Shown: piece after piece, positions 1 through 11,955 of the stretch | How the letters are laid out: each line of letters opens with the position of its first letter | How positions within the stretch are numbered: the stretch's first letter is position 1 | Source of the DNA: Loripinus fragilis | Taxonomy: Eukaryota; Mollusca; Bivalvia; Lucinida; Lucinidae | Assembly (NCBI GenBank): GCA_964019695.1 | Contig: OZ026530.1 | Span: 40,174,944-40,238,943 of the forward strand | Direction of reading: 5' to 3' | DNA: 64,000 nt | Position numbers and translations under genes: made by a program | The notes under the pieces: generated by a model | Databases searched by the model: none | Told to the model about the DNA's origin: nothing | The model's input: only the letters and a program-made list of their open reading frames with translations

Positions 1-3000
1 CTTGAGATCTGCAGTACTATAATACTTCTTGTAGAATTGCTAAATGCAGCTTTTTTGCATATTTTTTATAGTCGAGTTATCTAACACCACTTGTTGCTAT
101 CATATTTTTTAGTAGAATTGTCTAATGAAAATAACGATGATATGAATTGATAGTGGAGTTGTCTAATGCCCTATTTAGACATTAAAAATCATATAAGAAC
201 TTACTAATGCCACTTGTATGCATCATACTTCTTAGTAGAATTGCTAAATGCAGCTATTTCTTATAAATTTTCATAGTGGAGTTGTCTAACACCACTTGTT
301 TGTATCATATTTCTTAGTAGAATTTTCTAATGCAAAAAACCCTGATATGAATTTATAGTAGAGTTGTCTAAGGCCCTATTTGGACATAAAATATCATATA
401 AGACCTTTATAATTCCACTTGTAGGCATCATACTTCTTAGTACAATTGCTCAATGCATCTATTTTGCATAAATTTCCAAAATGGAGTTGTCTAGCACCGC
501 TTGATGGTATCATATTTCTTAGTAGAATTGAATAATGCAAAGAGCTCTGATATGAATTGATAGTGAAGTTTACTAAGGCCCTATTTTGACATCAAAAATC
601 ATATAAGAACTTACTTATGCCACTTGTAGGCGTCAAACTTCTTAGTAGAATTGCTTAATGCAGCTATTTTGCATAAATTTCCATAGTGGAGTTGTCTAAC
701 ACCACTTGTTGGTATCATATTTCTTATAAGAATTGTCTAATGCAAATAACTCTGATTTGAATTGATAGTGGAGTTTTCTAAGGCCCTATTTAGACATCAA
801 AAATCATATAAGAACTTACTAAAACTTATTGAAGGCATCACACCTCTTAGTAGAAATGCTAAATGCAGCTATTTTTGCATAAATATTTATAGTGGAGTTG
901 TCAAACACCACTTTTTTGCATCAAACTACTTAATAGAAATTTCTAATGCAAATAACCCTGATATGAATTGATAGTAGAGTTGTCTAAGGCCCTATTTGGA
1001 CATCAAAAATCATATAGGAACTTAATATTGCCACTTGTAGGCATCATACTTCTTAGTAGAATTGCTAAATGCAGCTATTTTGCATAAATTTCCAAAATGG
1101 AGTTGTCTAGCACAACTTGATGGTATCAAATTTCTTGGTAGAATTGTCTTATGCAAATAACTCTGATTTGAATTGATAGTGGAGTTTTCTAATGCCCTAT
1201 TTAGTCATCAAAAATCATATAAGAACTTACTTAAACTAATTGAAGGCATCACACCTCTAAGTAGAAATGCTAAATGCAGCTATTTTTGCATAAATATTTA
1301 TAGTGGAGTTGTCTAATACCACTTGTTGGTATCATTATTCTTAGTAGAATTTTCTAATGCAAATAACCCTGATATGAATTGATAGTAGAGTTGTCTAAGG
1401 CCCTATTTGGACATCAAAATTCATATAGGAACTTAATACTGCCACTTGTAGGCATCATGCTTCTTAGTAGAATTGCTAAATGCAGCTATTTTGCATAAAT
1501 TTCCAAAATGGAGTTGTCTAGCACCACTTGATGGTATCATATTTCTTGGTAGAATTGTCTAATGCAAAGAGCTCTGATATGAATTGATAGTGAAGTCTAC
1601 TAAGGCCCTATTTTGACATCAAAAATCATATAAGAACTTACTAATGCCACTTGTAGGCGTCAAACTTCTTAGTAGAATTGCTTAATGCAGCTATTTTGCA
1701 TAAATTTCCATAGGGGAGTTGTCTAACACCACTTGTTGGTATCATATTTCTAAGTAGAATTGTCTAATGCAAATAACTCTGATTTGAATTGATAGTGCAG
1801 TTTTCTAATGCCCTATTTAGTCATCAAAAATCATATAAGAACTTACTAAAACTCATTGAAGGCATCACACCTCTAAGAAGAAATGCTAAATGCAGCTATT
1901 TTTGCATAAATATTTATAGTGGAGTTGTCTAATACCACTTGTTGGTATCATAATTCTTAGTAGAATATTCTAATGCAAATAACCCTGATATGAATTGATA
2001 GTAGAGTTGTCTAAGGCCCTATTTGGACATCAAAAATCATATAGGAACTTAATACTGCCACTTGTAGGTATCATACTTCTTAGTAGAATTGCTAAATGCA
2101 GCTATTTTGCATAAACTTCCAAAATGAAGTTGTCTAGCACCACTTGATGGTATCATATTTCTTGGTAGAATTGTCTAATGCAAAGAGCTCTGATATGAAT
2201 TGATAGTGAAGTCTACTTAGGTCCTATTTTGACATCAAAAATTATATAAGAACTTACTAATGCCACTTGTAGGCAACAAACCTCTTAGTAGAATTGCTTA
2301 ATGCAGCTATTTTGCATAAATTTCCATAGGGGAGTTGTCTAACACCACTTGTTGGTATCATATTTCTTAGTAGAATTGTCTAATGCAAATAACTCTGATT
2401 TGAATTGATAGTGGAGTTTTCTAATGCCCTATTTAGTCATCAAAAATCATATAAGAACTTACTAAAACTAATTGAAGGCATCACACCTCTAAGTAGAAAT
2501 GCTAAATGCAGCTATTTTTGCATAAATATTTATAGTGGAGTTGTCTAATACCACTTGTTGGTATCATAATTCTTATTAGAATTTTCTAGTGCAAATAACC
2601 CTGATATGAATTGATAGTAGAGTTGTCTAAGTCCCTATTTGGACATCAAAAATCATATAGGAACTTAATACTGCCACTTGTAGGCATCATACTTCTTAGT
2701 AGAATTGCTAAATGCAGCTATTTTGCATAAATTTCCAAAATGGAGTTGTCTAGCACCACTTGTTGGTATCATATTTCTTGGTAGAATTGTCTAATGCAAA
2801 GAGCTCTGATATGAATTGATAGTGAAGTCTACTAAGGCCCTATTTTGACATCAAAAATCATATAAGAACTTACTATTGCCACTTGTAGGCGACAAACTTC
2901 TTAGTAGAATTGCTTAAAGAAGCTATTTTGCATAAATTTCCATAGGGGAGTTGTCTAACACCACTTGTTGGTATCATATTTCTTAGTAGAATTGTCTAAT

Positions 3001-4000
3001 GCAAATAACTCTGATTTGAATTGATAGTGGAGTTTTTTAATGCCCTATTTAGTCATCAAAAATCATATAAGAACTTACTAAAACTAATTGAAGGCATCAC
3101 ACCTCTAAGTAGAAATGCTAAATGCAGCTATTTTTGCATAAATATTTATAGTGGAGTTGTCTAATACCACTTGTTGGTATCATAATTCTTAGTAGAATTT
3201 TCTGATGCAAATAACCCTGATATGAATTGATAGTAGAGTTTGTGGTGTCTTCTGTGAGTTTGTCACTTTCCCATTGGTATCCTGGGTCAGGTGTGGTACT
3301 TGATTGTATCGATTCCTGATCTTTGCAACCTTATTACTTTGTCTAAGGCCCTATTTGGACATCAAAAATCATAAAGGAACTTAATACTGCCACTTGTAGG
3401 CATCATAATTCTTAGTAGAATTGCTAAATGCAGCTATTTTGCATAAATTTCCATAATGGAGTTGTCTAACACCACTTGTTGGTATCATCTTTCTTAGTAG
3501 AATTGTCTAATGCAAAGAGCTCTGATATGATTTGATAGTTGAGTTGTCTAAGGCCCTATTTGGACATCAAAAATCATATAAGAACTTACTTATGCCACTT
3601 GTCGGCATCACAATTCTTAGAAGAGTTGCTTAATACAGCTGTTTTGCATAAATTTCCATAGTGGAGTTGTCTAACACCACTTTTTGGTATCATATTTCTT
3701 AGTTGAAATGTCTAATGGAAACAGCTCTGATATGAATTGGTAGTAGATTTGTCTAAGGCCCTATTTTGACATCAAAAATCATATAAGAACTTACTAATGC
3801 CACTTATAGGCATCACACTTCTTAGTATAATTGCTTACTGCAGCTATTTTGCTTAAATTTCCATAGCGTAGTTGTCTAACACCACTTGTTGGTATCATAT
3901 TTCTTAGTAGAATTTTCAAATGCAAATAACTCTGATAAGAATTGATTGTTGAGTTGCCTAAGGCCCTATTTAGACATCAAATATCATATAAGAACTTACT
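1..4000. repeat. Tandem satellite array, ~205-bp monomer with 3-monomer higher-order structure
   Basis: The landmark word CCCTATTT recurs at about 169, 374, 579, 784, 990, 1194, 1400, 1605, 1811 and 2017 and onward, giving a monomer of about 205 bp. Monomers differ in type: one reads TTTTGACATC, one TAGTCATC and one TGGACATC after the landmark. Between about 1400 and 3240 these follow in a fixed three-step order, so near-identical blocks repeat every ~617-619 bp, a higher-order repeat. The flanks of this block are less regular. The array is interrupted by a transposon tail at 3241-3340 and ends at the assembly gap. Short ORFs in it are chance readings of the repeat. The array probably continues into the gap and to the left of the window. 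Confidence 0.95.
3241..3340 (+). mobile_element. RL-A LINE-like 3'-end fragment inserted in the satellite
   Basis: About 100 bp that does not belong to the satellite. It matches the last ~100 bp of the longer RL-A copies at 16140-16477, 44622-45115 and 56245-56725, and the reverse copy at 24791-25390. All end with ATTCCTGATCTTTG followed by a TTAC-rich tail. The satellite resumes directly after it (GAGTT before, TGTCTAAGG after). A common 3' end with variable 5' truncation is what target-primed reverse transcription produces. Confidence 0.85.
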
Positions 4001-4200
4001 NNNNNNNNNNNNNNNNNNNNNNNNNNNNNNNNNNNNNNNNNNNNNNNNNNNNNNNNNNNNNNNNNNNNNNNNNNNNNNNNNNNNNNNNNNNNNNNNNNNN
4101 NNNNNNNNNNNNNNNNNNNNNNNNNNNNNNNNNNNNNNNNNNNNNNNNNNNNNNNNNNNNNNNNNNNNNNNNNNNNNNNNNNNNNNNNNNNNNNNNNNNN
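4001..4200. other. Assembly gap (200 N)
   Basis: A run of exactly 200 N separates satellite on the left from non-satellite DNA on the right. The round number suggests a fixed-size placeholder, so the true length of missing satellite is unknown. Confidence 0.99.
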
Positions 4201-4235
4201 ATAGATCTTTGCTCAGTACAGGATCAACACAGAAT

Positions 4236-4290
4236 GACCCGTCCCGACATAGCTGATTTTTTTATTTGGACGTAAAGAATCGAATCACAC
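4236..4290 (+). mobile_element. SINE 3'-tail fragment
   Basis: It contains GTCCCGACAT followed by GGACGTAAAGAATCGAATCA, the 3' signature shared with the SINEs at 12753-13040 (+), 21769-21970 (-), 24043-24243 (-) and the tail at 57655-57702 (+). No tRNA-like head is visible because the N gap lies upstream. Confidence 0.6.
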
Positions 4291-4344
4291 ACAAAAAAAA
4301 ATCAAACAACAACAACTATGATTAGACCGGTTTGAATTTGTTTG

Positions 4345-4429
4345 TGCTAATTCTTTACATAACAGTCAACAATTTTTTACAGTCATGTCTGGACAATTTC
4401 CTCGTCATCCCGGCTTGAACCAGTACATA
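4345..4429 (-). mobile_element. S1-like SINE 3' part, left half of a split copy
   Basis: On the plus strand this runs from TTCTTTAC to TTGAACCAGTACA, collinear with the minus-oriented S1 SINEs at 21769 and 24043. It stops at the TA before the inverted-repeat element at 4430. The collinear continuation (GGATAAA.GTGTC then TTGC) resumes at 11956, so the SINE-like sequence was there before the insertion. The match is diverged. Confidence 0.6.
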
Positions 4430-4573
4430 CGAAGGTTAGTCAAAAATAACTGAGCCCTACCTCATCACATTTTAGTTTGGTATTGTAAACAACAAATGTG
4501 ATTATTTGCTATAAGTATCATATGTCATCGATTTTTTACCCCGAAGAGTTATCCTAGTAAAACTTCTATTATG

Positions 4574-5224
4574 GTTGCTAGGCAACTGAAGATCGTCAGT
4601 CAGATCAATGCGTTCACGATCTCAGCCACCATGAATATACATTATGTTTTTAAAAAGCTTGCGTGCTTGATAGTTTTTGTCAAAGACATATTTGACATTT
4701 ACTTGAATAACATATATCATATTGTCTTTTCATTACACTTAGTTCATTAATGTGTAGGTGAACATTGATTGTATGCGTTGCCTAGCAACAAAAAACGCCA
4801 AAATTCCACAAATTTTCAAATACATGAGAATTGTGTTGCCATGGAAACAAAATTATGAATTTGAATCCAGGAACTTAATATGTCTGAGGGTTGGTTTGTG
4901 TATGCAATACTGTTAAATCAATATTAGGCTAATATTCTATGTTTTCTATTAAAATTGTGTAAATATGAATGTGCGTGGGGTAAATTATAGGACGTCAGGC
5001 ACGTTAAAATTTGATAAATTCTGAAATCAAACAACCACAGCATCTATAATTTGGGGTCAGTTGGTTTCTGTTCTGTGACATTGAATAGGTATATGTTAAA
5101 TATATCAGATGACAGTGAATAAAGTCTTGCTTTAACATTACTGTTTCCATAGCAACGCTTAGATTCAGATGTATCACAGCGTGAACGCACCCCTATGGCA
5201 GGCCGTATTCTGTTGCCTAGCAAC
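4574..5224. promoter_or_regulatory. Cluster of five X-box-like (RFX-type) palindromes
   Basis: Five matches to the X-box consensus RYYNYY-N(1-3)-RRNRAC lie within 651 bp: 4574-4586 GTTGCTAGGCAAC, 4777-4789 GTTGCCTAGCAAC, 4835-4848 GTTGCCATGGAAAC, 5143-5156 GTTTCCATAGCAAC and 5212-5224 GTTGCCTAGCAAC. They lie inside the TIR element, and the outermost two sit at mirror positions of its arms. Known: this motif binds RFX factors, often at ciliary genes. Inferred: binding or function here. No gene start is visible next to them. Confidence 0.55.
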
Positions 5225-5260
5225 CGTTACAAAAGGCCTACCAACAGAAATAAATTAGGT

Positions 5261-6343
5261 GAGTTATTATGATGTGAATTTTTGGCACTTTGGATTCTAA
5301 ATAAATAATAAAATAAATAAACATTTATTTATTTTATTTTTCTAAATCAATAAAGAAATCAACTTTGAATTTCAATTGTAATACAGTCATGTTGGGTATA
5401 AAATTAATTGTCGTTTTAAGCAGATGATGAATTTGGAAATGATAGTTTGACTAGGAAATATTTAATTCAAAATTTGAAGATTTTAATTTATTTTGCATTT
5501 TAGACCAGAATATGTCTTCTTAATTACTGAGTCGAACCCAAGCTTCTTGCAGGTGTTGACATCAATTAAGGTGATCATATTTTAGCGTCTTACATTTGAC
5601 GAACAATAGCGCTGTTCACACATGATTTAGTTGTGCAAACATGCTCACGGGAGTTGAGATCACAACGTCTGTTAACCACGTCCGTTTGGCGGCGGCGCTA
5701 TTGTCCGTCAAAGAGATTTGCTTAATGAGATGTTAATCTATATGTTTTAGGACCGCCATATGGCTCTGCCAAGGTGATTGGCGAATGCTGTAAATTTTAG
5801 AATATGGGCGTGTCTGTTTTTTTTAGAATTTTAGTAATTTTAATTTATGAAAATCAGTTTTGGATTTACCAACTAAACGGTTAAGACGTGATAATTTAAG
5901 ATAGTTTGGATCTACCAATTTACTGGTCAATATATAATACTGTTTGGATTTACCAACCGAAAATTTATGACATTTATTCTATTTTGGTAATTTACCAATT
6001 TTGAAGTTAGAAAATTAAGATTTAGGATTAAAAACTTACGCTTGGAAGGTTCCAGCATATTCATACGGTTTAACATACTGTTTGAATTAGACGATAGCTA
6101 GAAGAACTTATTATTATATTTGGATATACCAGTAACTATATATTATTTGAACGGTTTTAGTACATTAAGTTTTGAGGAACGTTAATAGAAGAAGAAAATT
6201 GGAACTTGATATCTGTCTCCAGTGTTGTTATTTATTTAAGTATATTGTGAGCCAGGACATACCGCTCACCACACCTCTCATTAGCTCACCATTCGCTAGG
6301 TCCCCCAGAACATTAAAAGTGATCGATTTCATCCACCTTTAAA
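5261..6343 (+). repeat. Left 1083-bp direct repeat
   Basis: It starts GAGTTATTATGATG and ends CCACCTTTAAA. It aligns without indels to 10766-11848; differences I noticed are C/T in the word GTGATCATATTTT, T/C in CTACCAATTTACTGG and T/C in AGTGATCGATTTC. It contains an AATAAATAAT-rich stretch and no ORF. High identity implies recent duplication or LTR-type synthesis. Confidence 0.9.
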
Positions 6344-6411
6344 ACTGGTGTTGAGTCCGGAGTAACAACTTTTAAGCTTGTTACATCGATCCCTGTCTAC
6401 AGAGAAGACCA

Positions 6412-7152
6412 ATGGACGCGTCCTGGAGACACAGCACTGGATATGACAGCAGATATCATGGCTGTCATAGTCATTTTAGACCATACTGGCGATCGCGGTT
6501 CCAGACAAGACCAGTGTATTTTGCTCGAGAGCCTTTTGAGGCACAACACGATGTGAGGAACGTTACACTGCCTGATCGGACGTCATTCAAGAAACCTAAG
6601 AGCAAAGCTACCCTAGCAAGAGACAGGATGAGAATGCAGAAGTTCCGTGAAGATAAGGATGCGTGTTCTGCGTTGCCGTTTTTCCAGCTTGAGGACTCGC
6701 AAATTAAGGAAGTTCTAAGTTTACAGTGTGACGCTCAGGCAAATTTCAAGTCTAAATTACAAAGTGCTGCCACGGTTATTAAAAAACTAAAGACAAGTTT
6801 GGACTTTTCGCGTACATCAAATAACCAACTCCATGAGGAAAATGAACAAGCTGGCGAACTCGTTCGATATCTGATGCAGTCCCAGTTTGAGAATGTGTCC
6901 AAACTGAAAAATGAACTGGAAAACGAGAAAAAGACAGTGCATAAGTTTGTCGCTCAGAACGTTGAGCGTCAACGTGAAATCGTTAGACTGAAAACAGAGC
7001 TCGCGAAATTAATTGATCTCCATACCCAAGAAGTAAATATGAGAAGGACGCTAGAAGACAAAGTTAAGCGTAAACATAGAGTGACATCATCGGAGAAGGA
7101 AAACGGAGATCCGCTCATAAACGGAAATGTACCGATAGGCGTTGGTTCATAA
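6412..7152 (+). CDS. Coiled-coil protein of unknown function inside the direct-repeat element
   Basis: A 246-residue open frame. The start ACCAATGG has a good animal initiation context and is the first ATG after the left direct repeat. Residues 1-50 are rich in Arg, His and aromatic residues. Residues 61-78 hold a basic motif with LARDRMRMQKF; similar S-x-LARDR-type motifs occur, as far as I recall, in uncharacterised repeat-associated proteins of marine invertebrates. Residues ~112-222 form a long predicted coiled coil rich in Lys and Glu with heptad-like Leu. The C-terminus is acidic/polar after a basic KRKHR cluster. No zinc knuckle, protease, RT or DDE domain is present. Its position after a long terminal direct repeat suggests a gag-like structural protein, which is inference. 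The frame is intact despite decayed surroundings. Confidence 0.6.
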   Translation: MDASWRHSTGYDSRYHGCHSHFRPYWRSRFQTRPVYFAREPFEAQHDVRNVTLPDRTSFKKPKSKATLARDRMRMQKFREDKDACSALPFFQLEDSQIKEVLSLQCDAQANFKSKLQSAATVIKKLKTSLDFSRTSNNQLHEENEQAGELVRYLMQSQFENVSKLKNELENEKKTVHKFVAQNVERQREIVRLKTELAKLIDLHTQEVNMRRTLEDKVKRKHRVTSSEKENGDPLINGNVPIGVGS

Positions 7153-9439
7153 ATGTCTTTTGGGGGGTTGGTAAGTGAACAATGCTTTTTGAAACCTGTC
7201 CTCTGCGCGCCTTGCAACGATAAGGCCCATATGAGCCTGTGATTTGGCACAGACTCATATCAGTCTTAAAGGCGCACCAGATTTTTTGTGATTTTTAAGA
7301 ACTATGCCAAGTGCACATTTATACTTATGCACAGAGGACATTTTTCAAGTGGTTTTGTTCACATTAGGAAACAAAAACAAATCTTGGTTAAAGTTTATAC
7401 TGGTAAGTTTTTTTTTGCATTGGTAATATTTTAAGGTTTTAGTAATGCTTTTTAGCTATTTCAATTGTATGTGTATAAGCATTATTCGCGTTAGATTTTT
7501 AAAACAAAAATATGTCCAAAAGAGAAATGTGAACACTGATTTATAATGCGTGAGAATATCATATTCTACACAGGTTGATAACTTAAATGTTGGTCGCAAT
7601 ATATGTTGAACGGAGGAAATTCTGGTCAAACTGTGTTAATATGCAGTTTGATCACTATTTCCCTGTTTGGCATTATATTTGCGTTGATTCTACAGTAGCG
7701 GGTCTTAAATCAAGGCTTCTTATAATTACAAGTATTGCTCGAGATATGCGCTTGGGTGTGCATTATTTTGAACTTAAATATAGCTGTATGTCAGCTTTAT
7801 TAGTTTAAAAGTTGATGAGTTACATGCTAATCTGAGTCTTCGTAGATTATTCTGGTAGGTTTGTTTGTAACAGTTGATTTGATGTGATATGAAGGTTGAC
7901 AGCTGATACATGTATGTTTGACCCGAGAATAAGCAGTAGTTATTGTACCAATTATAATTATGGTTGGCCTGGGCGCTAGACTGCGCTCATGCGCATGCTG
8001 GTTTCAGATTGATTATAATTATTTTTGAGCTACAAAAGCCTATCAGAATCATTGCAACTAATAATGTTATTCAAAGAATGTTGCTGTAAGGTTTATGCAG
8101 TTAACTATAGTCCGATCTGGGTCTTAGCAGGCATATAAATACATTGTATGGCGTGTTGGGTACGCTTAATCTGCAATATAGACTGTTTACCTACACATGC
8201 TAGTGTCAGATTAATCGTATTTGACCCTATAGTGCAATTTACATGGACACAGACCGATCAGATTCTTTACAAATTAGGTTTGGTTTCTTGGTTAGCTTAG
8301 GCTGACGAACGGTGGTCCGTATAAACGGGTTTATTATATGTTACAATGAAGATCAAAAACGCTGGGTTGCTTTGGTGTACACTGTCATGAAAAATGAACG
8401 ACTCAACTCAGTGCAGACTGGTTCTGGTCATTTATAACTGCCGTTCTTATCACATTCTGACATCTTAAATGACTGTTTAGCGAATAACGAATACCCCAGC
8501 CAGACGATGCGAAAGCGGAGAATGGTTGGAGTCTTTGTTATTCATTTCTCATCGTTCGTTTTCATAAACAGTGTGCATTGCTCCGCACTGTGTATGAATG
8601 GATGTTGATTTTCTGGACAGCTTATTTACTGTCAGGTATATATTAGGCTATTTGTATTTATTGTGCGTATTTGCCTTCGACAACAGGCAAAGTATATTTG
8701 TCGTGTAGAAAGTGAAGGTGATACACATAAGCCTCTTTACCTAAAACACAAGAAATGCTTCTGAAGCAAGCACAGTTATTAGGTGATTCAATAAGACATC
8801 GGTATAACTCTATTTAAGTTTTTTTTTTGTGACTGAATTTCAAGCTTCCCACACGTCATCGCTCATTTTGCGATACAACAGTGTAAATTTGATGGCTCTG
8901 CTTTGCATTTGAAGATACAATATAATTTTGCACTATATTTGTGACATTTACGATATTGATGTTTGCTATGGCAACGGGTAGTATGTCCAACTTATCCCCA
9001 TGCGCATGCGCCCCTTGGTCCAAAGATAAGCCCAGCCCATTCCTTCTTCTTCTGTCTTTCTTCTGTTCCTTCTAGCTACCTGTGCTACCCGATGCCAAGT
9101 AAATGCAATAGTAATTGCTGTTTCCATAAACAACTACTTCTTCAAGATGATAGAAGTCTTTGTTGAATGGGAACAGTCTTAAACTTAACAAACTTTGTTT
9201 AACATATGTAACAACTGTAAATGAATTTTCAACTAATAACATTCAAATACAGCAGAAAAAAGCCACATTGATACGGTGTGAATGTATATGTCGTCATTTG
9301 CATTATTTAAGTTATCTGCGACTTCAGGGAAGATTGAAATACAAACGTTACGCACATTGGTAGTGCACGAGTCTGTTGTTTTTCTTTAAGCTAACAGTAC
9401 ACTTGTTAAGTACATGTTTAGTAGATTTTCTAATTTTTT
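7153..9439. other. Non-coding interior of the direct-repeat element
   Basis: No ORF with family resemblance was found; the 60-75-codon frames here have no recognisable domain. The sequence is AT-rich. A pair of short inverted words (ATGAAAAATGAACGA near 8386 and TCGTTCGTTTTCAT near 8552) may form a hairpin. Confidence 0.5.
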
Positions 9440-9745
9440 AAACACAACACTATTGTCAAGTTAGTGACGAGCTCAATTTAGATATAGTTGATTTTTTTTT
9501 TGTTATCCGTGTTAGCACAATTATATTGTCAAGTTAGCGATGCGCTTAGCTTAGCTTAGATTATAGTTTTTGTAATTTGCTAAGAACAAAAATTGTCAAG
9601 TTAGCGACAAGCTTAGCTTAGATATATGATTTTTGTAATTTGTTTTAATAACATACTATTGTCAGGTTAGCGACACGCTAAGCTTAGATATAGCTTTTTG
9701 AATTTGCTTTAGCACAATGCTTTTGTTATTTTTGTCGCAAGCTTA
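9440..9745 (+). repeat. Degenerate minisatellite, ~66-73-bp unit
   Basis: The word ATTGTCA(A/G)GTTAG(C/T)GAC recurs at about 9452, 9525, 9592 and 9657, each time followed by GCTTAGCTTAGATATA-like sequence and then TTTTTGTAATTTG. A partial fifth unit ends near 9745. It lies in the interior of the direct-repeat element. Confidence 0.75.
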
Positions 9746-10765
9746 GTTTATGCATTTTCATGATAGACTTTATGATATGTTCTATAGAATCTGAGAATCT
9801 CGTTGGTTTTTGTGAGTTTTGGGTAGATTCTCGCCTGTATGAATGAGCGAAAACTTTTCGGTGCTAAAATGACGAGAATGTCAACAATGCAACGTATAGG
9901 TATACAAATGTATGTTCTATGCAGTGGGGAATTACCTTGTTATTTTGTCTAGACATATGCTCACTATCTGTGGTAAGATAGTTGGAGTTTGAATGCGGCT
10001 GTTGGTCTGTAGAGATAGGCAAAGCAACAATGGTGCAAAAAGACTTTGGAAGTCGAAACAGTAAAACATCAATTTATTTTAGTCGATGTTTTACTGCACA
10101 TAATGTTGTAAAGATTTTATTACTAGGCAACAGGCATTTGTTTTAAAAATAGATAGTTATGATTATACATACATGGAATGGAAGGTTCTCCATGGTATGG
10201 GTTTTATACTGTAATGTGCACTTCTAGGGTACCCTTATTTAATTTTGTACAGTCATGCTGATTAATTGCTGATTGCAATGATAGCGTGATTGTACAGGAT
10301 TATATGTTTTACTAAAGGACAGTTGTTGCCAAATTACACAGGTAATCAAAGTCCATTCAATATACTTTGTTGCCACAGAAAAATATTTTATATTCTATTG
10401 CAACCAAAGTATTACATGTTGTAAATAATTCAATATGCTGGTGAATTACGCCTGGCCATCGTACATTCATCATGCCTATTTTTGTAATATTTATATCATA
10501 GGATAATTGTTTGTCGAGAAGCTATTTTTATGCACAGACAATCAAAGTCAAAATCCTTATTAAGGTTATTGGTGTAAAGGATTTTTTTATCAAGCAACAA
10601 CAAAATCCTTAATTATTAGATGTTATATGTATATAAGTTGCACTATGTGTCAGGTAGCACTGATGATTTGTATTATATTTTCTATATAGTATGTAATTTA
10701 CCTTCCATTACTGTAAATCAAATAAAGAAATCAACTTTGGGGACCAAAGTTTTACAAGGTCAGGA

Positions 10766-11848
10766 GAGTTATTATGATGTGAATTTTTGGCACTTTGGAT
10801 TCTAAATAAATAATAAAATAAATAAACATTTATTTATTTTATTTTTCTAAATCAATAAAGAAATCAACTTTGAATTTCAATTGTAATACAGTCATGTTGG
10901 GTATAAAATTAATTGTCGTTTTAAGCAGATGATGAATTTGGAAATGATAGTTTGACTAGGAAATATTTAATTCAAAATTTGAAGATTTTAATTTATTTTG
11001 CATTTTAGACCAGAATATGTCTTCTTAATTACTGAGTCGAACCCAAGCTTCTTGCAGGTGTTGACATCAATTAAGGTGATTATATTTTAGCGTCTTACAT
11101 TTGACGAACAATAGCGCTGTTCACACATGATTTAGTTGTGCAAACATGCTCACGGGAGTTGAGATCACAACGTCTGTTAACCACGTCCGTTTGGCGGCGG
11201 CGCTATTGTCCGTCAAAGAGATTTGCTTAATGAGATGTTAATCTATATGTTTTAGGACCGCCATATGGCTCTGCCAAGGTGATTGGCGAATGCTGTAAAT
11301 TTTAGAATATGGGCGTGTCTGTTTTTTTTAGAATTTTAGTAATTTTAATTTATGAAAATCAGTTTTGGATTTACCAACTAAACGGTTAAGACGTGATAAT
11401 TTAAGATAGTTTGGATCTACCAACTTACTGGTCAATATATAATACTGTTTGGATTTACCAACCGAAAATTTATGACATTTATTCTATTTTGGTAATTTAC
11501 CAATTTTGAAGTTAGAAAATTAAGATTTAGGATTAAAAACTTACGCTTGGAAGGTTCCAGCATATTCATACGGTTTAACATACTGTTTGAATTAGACGAT
11601 AGCTAGAAGAACTTATTATTATATTTGGATATACCAGTAACTATATATTATTTGAACGGTTTTAGTACATTAAGTTTTGAGGAACGTTAATAGAAGAAGA
11701 AAATTGGAACTTGATATCTGTCTCCAGTGTTGTTATTTATTTAAGTATATTGTGAGCCAGGACATACCGCTCACCACACCTCTCATTAGCTCACCATTCG
11801 CTAGGTCCCCCAGAACATTAAAAGTGACCGATTTCATCCACCTTTAAA
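10766..11848 (+). repeat. Right 1083-bp direct repeat
   Basis: The same length as 5261-6343 with only a few substitutions. It is preceded by a short, broken purine-rich stretch (AAGGTCAGGAGA), where an LTR element would have its polypurine tract. Just upstream, at about 10714-10736, an ATAAAGAAATCAACTTTG word duplicates one inside the repeat. Confidence 0.9.
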
Positions 11849-11955
11849 GATTAAACAGATGACATATAACAACTATGAAATATCATCTAATTATATTCCA
11901 TTTTACTTGATTCAAATGTTATGCGGTAGGGCTCAGTTATTTTGACTAACCCTCG

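Larger units (their letters stand above)
5261..11848 (+). mobile_element. Element bounded by 1083-bp direct repeats (LTR-retroelement-like, non-autonomous)
   Basis: Two 1083-bp direct repeats of equal length and near identity flank a 4422-bp interior with one ORF placed 68 bp after the left repeat. This is the layout of an LTR element with a gag-like ORF but no reverse transcriptase, integrase or protease. A TGG occurs 2-5 nt after the left repeat, where a tRNA primer site would sit, but I cannot match a tRNA. The repeats lack clear TG...CA ends and I see no convincing target duplication, so a recombination-born duplication remains possible. It lies wholly inside the TIR element 4430-11955. 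Confidence 0.6.
4430..11955. mobile_element. TA-flanked inverted-repeat DNA element, interrupted by a 6.6-kb insertion
   Basis: The left end CGAAGGTTAGTCAAAA and the right end, read on the minus strand, CGAGGGTTAGTCAAAA start imperfect terminal inverted repeats, and both are flanked by TA (4428-4429 and 11956-11957), as in Tc1/mariner-type elements. The left arm runs 4430-4586. The right arm runs from 11955 back to 11849 and then continues at 5260 back to 5212. These arms are 157 and 156 nt once 5261-11848 is removed, so the original element was about 0.94 kb. No transposase is visible, so it is a non-autonomous copy. The superfamily is inferred from the TA flank and end sequence only. Confidence 0.75.

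Noticed and set aside
1..4000. CRISPR array
   Set aside because: The repeat unit is ~205 bp with no short spacers; it is a eukaryotic satellite.
6969..7250. 93-residue minus-strand frame
   Set aside because: It is the shadow of the coiled-coil ORF at 6412-7152.
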